Positions 33,154-41,850 of a DNA stretch of 64,000 nt are shown here, piece after piece; positions within the stretch are counted from its first letter, which is position 1, and each line of letters starts with the position of its first letter. A program made the position numbers and the translations under genes. The notes under the pieces were generated by a model. It ran no database searches. It worked only from the letters and a program-made list of their open reading frames with translations, and was not told where the DNA came from. Source of the stretch: Arthrobacter sp. B6 (GTDB taxonomy: Bacteria > Actinomycetota > Actinomycetes > Actinomycetales > Micrococcaceae); assembly GCF_001663775.1 (NCBI RefSeq), contig NZ_KV467169.1, positions 1,172,141-1,236,140 of the forward strand, written 5' to 3'.

Positions 33154-34295
33154 ACAGGGAAGGCGCAGCCCGGAAGATGGTCCTTTGCATGGTTGCGCTT
33201 GCGATCGCAAGCGTTTCCCTGGCCTTCGCCATCACCGAACCTCGCGTCGCATTGCCCGTTCCCGAGCCCGGGCATGCCCACTTTGGCGTCCAGCTGGACT
33301 GGCAGCACGATTCCGTGGAAGGTTATGCATCCCGACTGGGAGCGACACCCGCGTTGCATGGACGCTATGTCAACTTCCCGCTGACCCCGGAGGAGGAAAA
33401 GGCAGTGGGCGAGGAGATATTGGCGCTGGCTGCCGCTCGTTCGGCCATGATGTTGACGCTGGAGCCCCGGAACGGCCTCGCGTCCATCACGCCTGAAGTG
33501 CTTGCGGACTTCTCCCAGGACCTGACGGCGTGGAGCCGAAAGGGTGTTCCCGTCATGGTGCGCTTCGCTCATGAAATGAACGGATCCTGGTATCCATGGG
33601 GTCAGCAGCCTGCGCCTTATATCGAAAAGTTCCGCGAGGTGGCGGCAGTCGTCCAGGCTGTCCCCGGATCAACCATGTTGTGGTCGCCGAACGAAGGCGG
33701 AGGCTACCCGTACTCTGGCGGGGTTCACGAGGCGAAGCCCGGAACAGCGGCATTCGCTGCCCTGGACACTAACGGTGATGGCAGGCTGTCCATGGACGAT
33801 GACCCCTACAGCCCCTACTGGCCAGGGGACGACGCCGTGGACTGGGTGGGACTCACGCTCTATCACTTCGGCGACGCCTACCCCTGGGCGGAAAACGAGA
33901 TTCCCGCCCCGGGCAAGCTGGCCGCCAAAATTACCGGAACATACAAAAACGGCTTCGTGGATGAAACCGCCGTCCCGGACTTCTACGCCGCCTACGCTGC
34001 AGGGCACTCCAAGCCATTCGCCATTTCCGAGACCGCAGCGTTCTACAACACCGCCCGGAGAGACGGCGCGGCAGCCCTGGACATCAAATCTGCCTGGTGG
34101 AAGCAGCTGTTCGACCCCGGTCTCTCAACGCGGTTCCCCCTGATGAAACTGGCCGTATGGTTCGAGTACGCCAAAGAGGAGACGGAACCGACCAACCAGG
34201 TCATCGACTGGAGGGCCACCGCCGATCCGGCCACCCTGGCGGCGTTCCAAGCGGCGGTCCCTTCCCGGTTCGTTATGGCGCCGCTGGGAGGGTAA
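33150..34295 (+). CDS. Secreted glycoside hydrolase family 26-like protein
   Basis: 381 residues. An N-terminal hydrophobic segment (MVLCMVALAIASVSLAFAI) acts as signal peptide or anchor. The catalytic domain has MVRFAHEMNGSWYPWG (acid/base Glu in HEMN, near residue 145) and KPFAISETAAF (nucleophile Glu, near 292), the GH26 arrangement of beta-mannanases and beta-1,3-xylanases. DTNGDGRLSMDDDPYSP near residue 208 looks like an inserted calcium-binding loop. It is translationally coupled to the preceding membrane protein. It may trim the polymer made by the GT2 enzyme. Confidence 0.85.
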   Translation: MNREGAARKMVLCMVALAIASVSLAFAITEPRVALPVPEPGHAHFGVQLDWQHDSVEGYASRLGATPALHGRYVNFPLTPEEEKAVGEEILALAAARSAMMLTLEPRNGLASITPEVLADFSQDLTAWSRKGVPVMVRFAHEMNGSWYPWGQQPAPYIEKFREVAAVVQAVPGSTMLWSPNEGGGYPYSGGVHEAKPGTAAFAALDTNGDGRLSMDDDPYSPYWPGDDAVDWVGLTLYHFGDAYPWAENEIPAPGKLAAKITGTYKNGFVDETAVPDFYAAYAAGHSKPFAISETAAFYNTARRDGAAALDIKSAWWKQLFDPGLSTRFPLMKLAVWFEYAKEETEPTNQVIDWRATADPATLAAFQAAVPSRFVMAPLGG

Positions 34296-34360
34296 CAGGC
34301 AGACTGCTGATAATTCCGGCTGGACTTGCTGTCGACACCACTGCCTCGGAGACCGCCCGG

Positions 34361-35017
34361 TCAGCGCCGCGATGAGCCGCCCAGAGTTGGAGCTACAGTC
34401 GGCGTCTGAGTAGGCGAACTCGAACCCGTGGACGTCCCCGTCGTTGAACTCGTGGGCGTGGGCGTGGGCGTGGCCGTCGTTGAAGTTTCCGACGGCGATG
34501 GTGAGGCTGTGGAGGCAGAAGCCGATGTGGGCGAAATGGTTCTCCCGGCGGGTACGTCAGAAGCGGAGCCTGCCCCAAGCGGGACTGAAATTCCTTCCTT
34601 GGCAGCATTCGGCACATTCTGCCTGGTAACCGCTACGTCCAAAGTGGCTTTCCGGGCGCCTCCTCGCACCCACTCACCGCGGACTACGCAAGATTCACCA
34701 GGTTTGAGAACAATATTCGAGCACCCATTGTGTATTTCCCTGAATAAGACGTTGCCGAATCCAACCTCGGGGGCAATGTCTTCATCTGTCTCATTGACCA
34801 CTTCGAAAGATTCAATCGCGCCGACCTTGACAATTTCTTCGCTTTCTCCGGGTTCGAATATCCAGTTATTCCCGCCGATCTTTACTCGGTTATCAACTGC
34901 CACCGGCTCGGCGTTACCGAGACTGCCGCTATCTGTTGGGGACTCCCCACCGCATGCGCAGAGCGCGGCAATAGCGACGAGGCAACTGATCCCTATGGAT
35001 ATCACTTTCTGTTGCAC
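34361..35017 (-). CDS. Lipoprotein with Ser/Thr/Pro-rich C-terminal tail
   Basis: 218 residues. Signal peptide with lipobox (LVAIAALCACGG) gives a lipidated Cys near residue 22. The middle (about 45-140) is a small beta domain (NNWIFEPGESEEIVKVGAI, CSNIVLKPGESCVVRGEW). Residues from 155 on are almost only Ser, Thr and Pro (TATPTPTPTSSTTG), like a wall-spanning or glycosylated linker; unusual at a C-terminus. Directly follows a membrane-protein gene (3 bp spacing), so the two are one operon. Function unknown. Confidence 0.7.
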   Translation of the reverse strand: MQQKVISIGISCLVAIAALCACGGESPTDSGSLGNAEPVAVDNRVKIGGNNWIFEPGESEEIVKVGAIESFEVVNETDEDIAPEVGFGNVLFREIHNGCSNIVLKPGESCVVRGEWVRGGARKATLDVAVTRQNVPNAAKEGISVPLGAGSASDVPAGRTISPTSASASTASPSPSETSTTATPTPTPTSSTTGTSTGSSSPTQTPTVAPTLGGSSRR

Positions 35018-35020
35018 TGT

Positions 35021-36001
35021 TTATCCCCTGCCTGGCTCGAACTCAACCCTGTATTCGGCGCTCTCATCCAGAACGATTGCGACACCAGCACTCCGCGACC
35101 AGTCCGCGGGAAGCAGGAAGTACTTGCCGGAGCTCAGCGTCACAAATTTGAGCCCCGTGTACTTGAAGCCGTACTTCGAATCGAGGGCCGAAATTCTCTC
35201 CTCCGTAACGGATCTTCCTAGGGCGAGCGAATGAACGCTGTATACGGTTACGGATGGACGCCTATTCAGATCCTGCGCGTAATCCCTGGATCTGCCGGTG
35301 CCAAGAGCCCCGGCGTAGGACGAGCAGGCCCAGAATAGGGCCACAACGACAAGGAGAACCACGGACACGTAGCCAAGCTTCTCCCACATGGGCAAGCGCC
35401 TCAGTCTTTGATCACCTAAGGCCGTCCGTCGAAGCACCCAGAAAGCGTAGGCACTGACGGCGACTCCACCGCCGAGCGCTGAAGGTTCGAAGAGGAAAGG
35501 AGTCGCAAATGGAAGATTCGCGAACATAGTCCAGACTCCCAGTGAGGTGACGAATGCCCCGACCAGAAGCACAAGTACGGCACCGACCTGGACATACCCA
35601 AGCCCAACCTCCCGCCGGATAATAAAGGCAGTTACCGCATGAACTCCTACACATGCAACCGTGATTAGCAAAATGATTATCGCTGGAACAATCAGCGCAT
35701 CAGCGCTACGCAGAAGATAATCTACGGTCGAATACTCGAGGATACTTTGGTCAATACCAAAATATGCCGTACGGGTAGAAGTCATAGTCCATCCGAACCA
35801 AAACGCCAAAGCGGTGGCAACGGTGGTAAGGGGTGCGATAATGGCGAACCACTGTAAAACCGACTGACTGAGATCGGCACCGCTTGCAGTTTTTATCTCA
35901 CGTCTTCGCGACAATGAAGAGGGTCGTCCTGCTGCAGAAGTCCGGAATCCGCGACTAATTTCTCGGCTTTGCCGACGTCCCGCGATGTTGCGCGAATTCA
36001 C
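35021..36001 (-). CDS. Membrane protein of unknown function
   Basis: 326 residues: a basic N-terminal tail, about five to six TM helices between 50 and 240 (LQWFAIIAPLTTVATALAFW, ALIVPAIIILLITVACVGVH), then a C-terminal extracytoplasmic domain of about 85 residues (YGFKYTGLKFVTLSSGKYFL). The segment FWFGWTMTSTRTAYFGID near 65 is a conserved-looking N-terminal loop seen in some actinobacterial membrane proteins. No family name recognised. Upstream gene of the pair with the lipoprotein at 34361. Confidence 0.65.
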   Translation of the reverse strand: MNSRNIAGRRQSREISRGFRTSAAGRPSSLSRRREIKTASGADLSQSVLQWFAIIAPLTTVATALAFWFGWTMTSTRTAYFGIDQSILEYSTVDYLLRSADALIVPAIIILLITVACVGVHAVTAFIIRREVGLGYVQVGAVLVLLVGAFVTSLGVWTMFANLPFATPFLFEPSALGGGVAVSAYAFWVLRRTALGDQRLRRLPMWEKLGYVSVVLLVVVALFWACSSYAGALGTGRSRDYAQDLNRRPSVTVYSVHSLALGRSVTEERISALDSKYGFKYTGLKFVTLSSGKYFLLPADWSRSAGVAIVLDESAEYRVEFEPGRG

Positions 36002-36319
36002 TGGCCTTCACCTGAATCCTATAGTCATTCCTTTTTGCAACGCGCGACCTTTCATCATGTTCTAATTGTAAGACTGGCGTTGTTCACAGGGAATGCGACG
36101 GGCTCTTTGGATATTTGCTCACGCTGGTCGTTACTACGGCGTTACCGCTCGTTGACACTGGATCCCAGCCCAGGCCGCCGACCTGGCACTAACTCCCGAG
36201 TTGGCACTTAACGGCAGTCCCGCCGTCGCACACGGCCGCCAACTGTCATCCAGTGCTCCGGATCTGCTTGGACCGGTCTCTGCGCGGAAAATGTCAGACC
36301 CTCTCACGATGATTGATAC
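36002..36319. other. Intergenic stretch before the DUF222-HNH gene
   Basis: About 320 bp between divergent genes; nothing recognised apart from presumed promoters. Confidence 0.35.
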
Positions 36320-37864
36320 ATGGGAAGCGCAGCAGCGGCGGAGGCATTTGAGACCATCAATGCCGCCTTGGCTGTGCTTGCAGCTGAAGTGGATGAGGCC
36401 CACTGTTCGTCGGCTGGGGCCGATCCGTTGGGCGGCGCGGCGGATACTTGCCTCACCATCCTCGCCGGGACTGCCGGGGCAGAGGCACGGATGGCCGCGC
36501 TGAAAGCCAAGGCTGCCGTGAAGTTCGCGGACACGGAGGCATCGCTCGCCCCTCCTGACGCGCCGCAGCAGCCGCAGGAGATGGCGGTCAAAGCGGAGAT
36601 CGCATGCGTCCTGGCTATCGGCCCGCGCGCTGCGGGCGCGCTGCTGTACCAGGCCCACGAACTCACCACTAACTTGCCGCTGACCCTCTCCGCCCTGCAG
36701 GCCGGCACCATCTCCTGGCAGCACGCCCGGGTCATGGTGGATGAGACGGCCTGCCTGGATCCGGCCGGGGCGGCTGCGTTGGAAGCGCACTTCCTGGACC
36801 CGGAGGCCTCGAACCCTGCCCGTGGCTGCCCCGCAGGGGAAATGCCGGCGTCCCGGTTCCGTCACAAGGCCCGCATCTGGCGCGAACGCCACCACACGGA
36901 AAGCATCGAAAAGCGCCACGCCAAGGGCGTCCTGGACCGGAGGGTCGAATACACGCCGGACAAGGACGGCATGGCCTGGCTCGCCGCTTACCTGCCCGCC
37001 GCCACCGCCAGCGCGATCTGGAACCGCACCACCGCCGTCGCCCGGCGTCTGCAGGGCCCTGAGGAAACCCGCAACCTGTCCCAACTGCGGGCTGACGCCT
37101 ACGCCACCGCACTCCTCGGCGGCGGCACCGGCCGCAGTATTAACGACGACGGCGACGCGGGGAATCCGGGAAAAGTCCCCACCCCACGGGCTGAGGTCCT
37201 GGTGACTGTGCCAGTGTTTTCCCTGCTCGGCGCCACCGATGAACCGGCCATGCTCGACGGTTACGGCCCCATCCCCGCATCGATGGCCAGGGACGTTGTG
37301 GCCAACGGAGCGGACTCGTTCTACCGTCTCCTGGTTGACCCGCGGGACGGGGCGGCGCTGGAGATCGGCCGCGCCAACTACCGTCTGACCAAAGCAATGC
37401 GGACATGGCTGCGCATGCGTGACGGCAAGTGCCCTTTCCCGGGCTGCAGCAACCAGTCCCTGGACAACGAAGCAGACCATATCCTCGCCTGGCATAAGGG
37501 CGGAACCACCGGCGTTTCGAATTTGGGACAGCCATGTCCGGCGCACCACCGCCTCAGGCACACCAGCACCTGGAGACCCACTCCGGCCACCAAGAACGAA
37601 CCACCCGGCTGGATATCGCCAAGCGGCAGGCATTACAAGAGCGAACACCAGGACTGGGAACCACCACACTGGCCCAGGGAACTGGAACCGCACCTGGAAC
37701 CGCACCTGAAACCGGGCCTGACCCCGGAGGTGACTCCGGAGGTGACATCAGGTGGGCGTCCGCCCCCGGAGCCCAATGGCCATTGCCGCGTGCCGCCGGA
37801 TTTTGTCCGCGTCGGGCTGTCCCTGGGAGAGGAGGGCTTGGAGAGGATGCTGCATGGTGCCTGA
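36320..37864 (+). CDS. DUF222 / HNH endonuclease domain protein
   Basis: 514 residues from ATG 36320. Residues about 20-330 form the helical DUF222 domain. The HNH nuclease motif follows at about 365-415 (RDGKCPFPGCSNQ, NEADHILAWHKGGTTGVSNL, CPAHHRLRH): two zinc-binding CxxC-like pairs and the catalytic DH..N..H set. The tail is Pro/Glu-rich with short HLEPHLKPGL and EVTPEVTS repeats. Many copies of this family occur in Micrococcaceae and related genomes; they have been linked with mobile or domesticated elements, but the cellular role is unsettled. Confidence 0.88.
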   Translation: MGSAAAAEAFETINAALAVLAAEVDEAHCSSAGADPLGGAADTCLTILAGTAGAEARMAALKAKAAVKFADTEASLAPPDAPQQPQEMAVKAEIACVLAIGPRAAGALLYQAHELTTNLPLTLSALQAGTISWQHARVMVDETACLDPAGAAALEAHFLDPEASNPARGCPAGEMPASRFRHKARIWRERHHTESIEKRHAKGVLDRRVEYTPDKDGMAWLAAYLPAATASAIWNRTTAVARRLQGPEETRNLSQLRADAYATALLGGGTGRSINDDGDAGNPGKVPTPRAEVLVTVPVFSLLGATDEPAMLDGYGPIPASMARDVVANGADSFYRLLVDPRDGAALEIGRANYRLTKAMRTWLRMRDGKCPFPGCSNQSLDNEADHILAWHKGGTTGVSNLGQPCPAHHRLRHTSTWRPTPATKNEPPGWISPSGRHYKSEHQDWEPPHWPRELEPHLEPHLKPGLTPEVTPEVTSGGRPPPEPNGHCRVPPDFVRVGLSLGEEGLERMLHGA

Positions 37865-37904
37865 TCCCTGCGCTCACTAACCAATAAGGGACCGGGCGCT
37901 CTGC

Positions 37905-37942
37905 AACCGTCGTCGCAACAGGTTCGAGTCCCGGCCCGCCAC
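37905..37942 (+). other. Possible tRNA 3'-end remnant
   Basis: GGTTCGAGTCCCGGCCCGCC looks like a T-arm loop followed by an acceptor strand, but the T-stem pairs poorly and no 5' half of a tRNA lies upstream. Could be a remnant of an integration site or chance. Confidence 0.25.
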
Positions 37943-37977
37943 TGGAGCTCATCGGCCCGCCTTGGTAGCTTCAACGC

Positions 37978-38415
37978 ATGGCCATCAAACTTGAGAACGT
38001 CGGAATCGCGGTTCGTGACCTCGAAGCAACAATCGCCTTTTTCACCGACCTCGGGCTCACGGTCGTCGGCCGTGACACGGTCAGCGGCGAGTGGACTGAG
38101 ACTGCCGTCGGACTGGACGGCAACCACGCCAAGATCGCCATGCTCCAGACCCCGGACGGCCAAGGTCGGCTTGAGCTCTTCGAATACATCCATCCCGAAG
38201 CAATCGAGACGAATCCAGACCGCCCCAACGACATCGGCATGCACCGCGTCGCCTTCTCGGTCGACGACATAGACCAAGCCCTCGAGATAGCCGCAAAGCA
38301 CGGATGCCATCCTTTACGCGGCGTGGCCACCTACGAAGACGTCTACAAACTCACGTACCTCCGCGGTCCCAGCGGGATCCTCGTGATGCTCGCCGAGAAA
38401 CTGAAGGAAGACTGA
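37978..38415 (+). CDS. VOC-family protein
   Basis: 145 residues with two beta-alpha-beta-beta-beta modules of the vicinal-oxygen-chelate (glyoxalase/bleomycin-resistance) fold. Metal-ligand-like positions are the acidic and basic residues in LENVGIAVRDLEATIAFF, RLELFEYI and IGMHRVAFSVDDI. Close in appearance to lactoylglutathione-lyase or methylmalonyl-CoA epimerase-like members; substrate unknown. Monocistronic, convergent with the GAF-ANTAR gene. Confidence 0.82.
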   Translation: MAIKLENVGIAVRDLEATIAFFTDLGLTVVGRDTVSGEWTETAVGLDGNHAKIAMLQTPDGQGRLELFEYIHPEAIETNPDRPNDIGMHRVAFSVDDIDQALEIAAKHGCHPLRGVATYEDVYKLTYLRGPSGILVMLAEKLKED

Positions 38416-38441
38416 CACCCGGATCGGCCACGGAAAAGGGG

Positions 38442-39176
38442 TCAGGGCTCGAAGTAGGTTTTTTCAGGGGCTCCCGCAATCCCGGCGACAACTTCAGCGG
38501 CGACGTCGTGCAGTTTCTGGTTCCTTGTACTGGAGACCCGGCGCAGAATGTCGAACGCTTCCTCTCCGGTACAGCGGTTCTGGGCCATGATGATGCCGCG
38601 GGCCATGTCGATGGCAGTCCTGTGGTCCAGCGCGGCGGAAAGGTCGTCGGCCCGCAGTTCAGCGGCCGCGATCCGCAAACCCAGGCGCAGCGCATTGCCG
38701 GCGAGGTCCGCGAACCGTTCGGCTTCCTTGGTAGTCTCCTCCGTGAAGACCCCGGCGCCGGAAGCAAAGAAATTCAGGGCTGCCGAGGCTCCGCCGCCTA
38801 AATCCATCGGCACACCCAGGACACTGCAGAAGCCCTTGTCCGCCAGCTCGCGCCGGAACATGGGCCACCGGGCATCCTTCGACGCGTCGCCCAGCAGCAC
38901 CGGCGTACCGGTGGTCAGCGCCTGGAGGCAAGGGCCGTCGCCAAGGCGTTGCTCAATGCCGTCCAGCAGGGTTGCCTGATAACTGCTTCCGGCGATCGTA
39001 GCGGGGCGCTTGCGCCGGTGAAGAGCTACCGCGCATTCAATCCTGGCCCCGGCTGCCTTGCTCAGCGCAGTTGCCGCGAGCTCTGTCATGCCGTCCAGGA
39101 GACCCTTGATGTCATCCATCCCGGCCACCAGATCATGCAGCCGCTCGAAGTCATCCTGCTCTTCCGGCGTGTCCAT
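38442..39176 (-). CDS. GAF-ANTAR regulator
   Basis: 244 residues from ATG 39176 (MDTPEEQDDF); a longer frame is unsupported. Residues about 25-165 are a GAF sensor domain and about 180-235 an ANTAR RNA-binding domain (HRTAIDMARGIIMAQNRCTG, RRVSSTRNQKL). ANTAR proteins bind paired hexaloop hairpins in leader RNAs and prevent termination. Closely resembles the products at 45223 and 47052, including the GDGPCLQAL/DARWPMFRREL GAF segment. No antitermination target was found beside it. Confidence 0.9.
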   Translation of the reverse strand: MDTPEEQDDFERLHDLVAGMDDIKGLLDGMTELAATALSKAAGARIECAVALHRRKRPATIAGSSYQATLLDGIEQRLGDGPCLQALTTGTPVLLGDASKDARWPMFRRELADKGFCSVLGVPMDLGGGASAALNFFASGAGVFTEETTKEAERFADLAGNALRLGLRIAAAELRADDLSAALDHRTAIDMARGIIMAQNRCTGEEAFDILRRVSSTRNQKLHDVAAEVVAGIAGAPEKTYFEP

Positions 39177-39308
39177 GATTGTCAATCTAAGGCAGCAGCA
39201 GGCAGTTCTCAACTGGTGCCAAAGGCCGGCTTTGTGCCTGCCAAAGGCCACGTGTCTGCCCTGTTCAAAGAGGGCAGAGGCCCGCTTTTCGGCCAGTTGG
39301 AAACCGCC

Positions 39309-39851
39309 TCACGGAGCAGGCTGCCTGCCTCGCCGGTACAGCATCCACCCGGCACCGACGAGCATCAGACTGAGCACCAGGAACCCCAAATCCCACGCAA
39401 GCGGGCCGCCGAGATCGTCCCGCACGTGATGGATTCCCAGCAGCTGGTGGTTGACCAGGCCCTCGATAATGTTGAAGACGCCCCAGCCACTGAGGGCCAG
39501 GCCACTGTGGAAACCCCAGTGCGGGGACAGCCGCCCCTGCTGGCGCGCCCGGACGGTGAGGGCGGCCGCAGCCACCACCAGGACCCACATGGCGCTGTGG
39601 AACAGGCCATCCGCAAGGGTATTCAGCTCCAGGCCGGCCACTGTCTTGGTGTTGCCGCTTTCCGTGTGGCTGAGCATGTGGTGCCACTGCAGCAGCTGGT
39701 GCAGGACGATGCCGTCCACAAAGCCGCCCACCCCCATGCCGAACAGGAAGGCGGGCGCCCTGGCGGGTCGGTTGACGGCAGCCTCGGCCGGTGACCCACG
39801 GGGTTCCCGTGACACTATTCCCTTCCCCCCTTCTTCCGGTGCACCTCTCAC
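39309..39851 (-). CDS. DUF2243 membrane protein
   Basis: 180 residues, four TM helices. Family-typical histidine-rich segments GFVDGIVLHQLLQWHHMLS near 42 and EGLVNHQLLGIHHVRDD near 128 face one side of the membrane bundle, suggesting metal or haem binding, but no function is established. Stands alone between a GAF-ANTAR gene and a divergent alcohol dehydrogenase. Confidence 0.85.
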   Translation of the reverse strand: MRGAPEEGGKGIVSREPRGSPAEAAVNRPARAPAFLFGMGVGGFVDGIVLHQLLQWHHMLSHTESGNTKTVAGLELNTLADGLFHSAMWVLVVAAAALTVRARQQGRLSPHWGFHSGLALSGWGVFNIIEGLVNHQLLGIHHVRDDLGGPLAWDLGFLVLSLMLVGAGWMLYRRGRQPAP

Positions 39852-40032
39852 CTAGTCCCTACCCGCCGTCGTGCGCCCTAACCACCTCGGCCGGACGGAA
39901 AGGCCACTGCGTTTGAGCCCTTGACCTTCCCTGCCCGAGGTGGGAGCGTAGGGCACGCGGTGCGCCTCAAGCAGCGGGGTGGTTCCTCCACGTGACGGAA
40001 CCGCACCGCAGCCAACAACCAAGGCGGCACTC

Positions 40033-41181
40033 ATGCGAGCAATGGTTTACCGCGGCCCGTACAAAATCCGGGTCGAAGAAAAAGACATTCCCAAGATCGA
40101 GCACCCCAACGACGCCATTGTGCGCGTCACCACCGGAGCAATCTGCGGCTCTGACCTGCACCTTTACCACGGCATGATGCCGGACACGCGGGTGGGCACG
40201 ACGTTCGGGCACGAGTTCGTCGGAGTAGTGCACCAGGTGGGCCCCTCCGTGCAGGACCTTATCCCCGGAGACCGGGTGATGGTCCCCTTCAACGTGTACT
40301 GCGGCTCCTGCTACTTCTGCTCCCGCGGCCTCTTCTCCAACTGCCACAACGTCAACCCGAACGCGACGGCGGTGGGCGCGATCTACGGCTACTCCCACAC
40401 GTGCGGGGGTTACGACGGCGGCCAGGCTGAGTTTGTGCGCGTCCCGTTCGCCGACGTGGGGCCCGCCAGGATTCCGGACTGGTTGGATGAAGAGGACGCC
40501 GTCCTGCTCACCGATGCGCTCCCCACCGGCTATTTCGGTGCCCAGCTTGGCGACATCGTTGAGGGTGACACGGTGGTGGTGTTCGGCGCCGGACCGGTGG
40601 GCCTGTTCGCCGCCAAGTCCGCCTGGCTGATGGGCGCCGGGCGCGTGATCGTGATTGACCACCTGGAATACCGCCTCGAGAAGGCCAGGAGCTTTGCGCA
40701 TGCCGAGACGTACAACTTTGTTGAGTACGACGACATTGTGGTGCACCTGAAGAAGGCCACCGACTACCTGGGCGCCGACGTCGTGATTGACGCGGTGGGG
40801 GCCGAGGCGGACGGAAACTTCCTCCAGCACGTGACCGCGGCCAAACTGAAGCTGCAGGGCGGCTCGCCGGTGGCGCTGAACTGGGCGATTGATTCGGTGC
40901 GCAAAGGCGGAACCGTCTCCGTGGTGGGCGCGTACGGGCCGATCTTCAGCGCCGTGAAGTTCGGCGACGCCGTGAACAAGGGCCTGACGCTGCGGATGAA
41001 CCAGTGCCCGGTCAAACGGCAATGGCCGCGGTTGCTCGAGCACATCCGGAACGGGTACCTGAAACCCAGCGACGTCGTCACCCACCGCATCCCGCTGGAG
41101 CACATCGCCGAGGGATACCACATCTTCTCCGCGAAGCTTGATGACTGCATCAAGCCACTGATCGTTTCCACCACGGCCTGA
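40033..41181 (+). CDS. Zinc-dependent alcohol dehydrogenase
   Basis: 382 residues from ATG 40033 (AAGGCGG site upstream). Medium-chain dehydrogenase: catalytic zinc ligands in AICGSDLHLYHG and TFGHEFVGVV; structural zinc cysteines in YCGSCYFCSRGLFSNCHN; NAD-binding FGAGPVGLFAAKSA near 188. The layout resembles glutathione-independent formaldehyde dehydrogenase/threonine-dehydrogenase-like enzymes. Followed 13 bp later by a hypothetical gene in the same operon. Substrate unknown. Confidence 0.92.
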   Translation: MRAMVYRGPYKIRVEEKDIPKIEHPNDAIVRVTTGAICGSDLHLYHGMMPDTRVGTTFGHEFVGVVHQVGPSVQDLIPGDRVMVPFNVYCGSCYFCSRGLFSNCHNVNPNATAVGAIYGYSHTCGGYDGGQAEFVRVPFADVGPARIPDWLDEEDAVLLTDALPTGYFGAQLGDIVEGDTVVVFGAGPVGLFAAKSAWLMGAGRVIVIDHLEYRLEKARSFAHAETYNFVEYDDIVVHLKKATDYLGADVVIDAVGAEADGNFLQHVTAAKLKLQGGSPVALNWAIDSVRKGGTVSVVGAYGPIFSAVKFGDAVNKGLTLRMNQCPVKRQWPRLLEHIRNGYLKPSDVVTHRIPLEHIAEGYHIFSAKLDDCIKPLIVSTTA

Positions 41182-41194
41182 AGGGAAGATCATC

Positions 41195-41788
41195 ATGTCT
41201 GAGACCCCAACACCCTACGTCGCCGGCAAGCCCCTTCCTCCGGAATCCGCGGCTGCCCTGATGGCCCGCATCCCCGGATGGGGCGTGGACCTGGACCCGA
41301 AGGACCGCCCCTCCTTCCCGCAGGAGCGGCCGGGAATTCCCACGGGCGCGCGCTGGGACTTCCCCGAGCGCCAGCCCGAGGAGTGGATCCGGGAGCGGTC
41401 CATTGAGCACGCGTTCCTGACCCCCGTCTTCGGCACGTCCACCCCGCTCAAGGGAACCTCGGGGGCCATCCGGAAGTACGCCTACCGGAAGTACAGTGAG
41501 GCGCGGGCCGCGCACTGGCTGTTGCTGATCGCCGCTGACCGGGTGGACGCGTGGGAGCACCACCTGCGCTCGCTGGCCACCCTGCGGCCGGACAACCCCG
41601 TGACGGAAACCGGGGTGATGAGCGAGTTTTCCGGCAACGGCCTGCGCTCCCGGTTCGGCCAGAAGCGGGCCGACGTCAGCCACCAGTGGATCGATCCCCT
41701 CCTGGTGGGCGGCCCCTGGGTGCTCGCCGGCCTTGGTGCCGTGGCCGCCGTACGGGGGCTGCGGCGTCGTGCCCGGGGTCGCGGATGA
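41195..41788 (+). CDS. Hypothetical protein downstream of alcohol dehydrogenase
   Basis: 197 residues, start ATG 41195 behind GAAGGGAAG. Mostly soluble, with WDFPERQPEEWIRERSIEHA near 55 and KYAYRKYSEARAAHWLLLIA near 95 as the most conserved-looking parts. One C-terminal hydrophobic helix (LLVGGPWVLAGLGAVAAVRG) ends in RRRARGRG, so it is probably a tail-anchored membrane protein. Co-transcribed with the dehydrogenase; no family recognised. Confidence 0.65.
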   Translation: MSETPTPYVAGKPLPPESAAALMARIPGWGVDLDPKDRPSFPQERPGIPTGARWDFPERQPEEWIRERSIEHAFLTPVFGTSTPLKGTSGAIRKYAYRKYSEARAAHWLLLIAADRVDAWEHHLRSLATLRPDNPVTETGVMSEFSGNGLRSRFGQKRADVSHQWIDPLLVGGPWVLAGLGAVAAVRGLRRRARGRG

Positions 41789-41792
41789 ATTC

Positions 41793-41850
41793 GACGCGCA
41801 AATTACCTGACGCGGGCGGTATTCCACGCGCGTCAGGTAACTTGCGCGTC
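41793..41850. terminator. Long inverted repeat between convergent genes
   Basis: GACGCGCAAATTACCTGACG pairs with CGTCAGGTAACTTGCGCGTC (one mismatch) around an 18-nt apex. It begins 4 bp after the stop of the plus-strand gene and touches the stop of the minus-strand gene, so it would terminate both transcripts. Confidence 0.75.

Noticed and set aside
36134..37705. 523-codon open frame on the minus strand
   Set aside because: It is antisense to the DUF222-HNH gene, has no domain-like sequence and exists because high-GC codon usage keeps the opposite frame open.
37880..37945. Complete tRNA gene
   Set aside because: Only a T-loop/acceptor-like 3' part is visible; no D-arm, anticodon arm or 5' acceptor strand that pairs.
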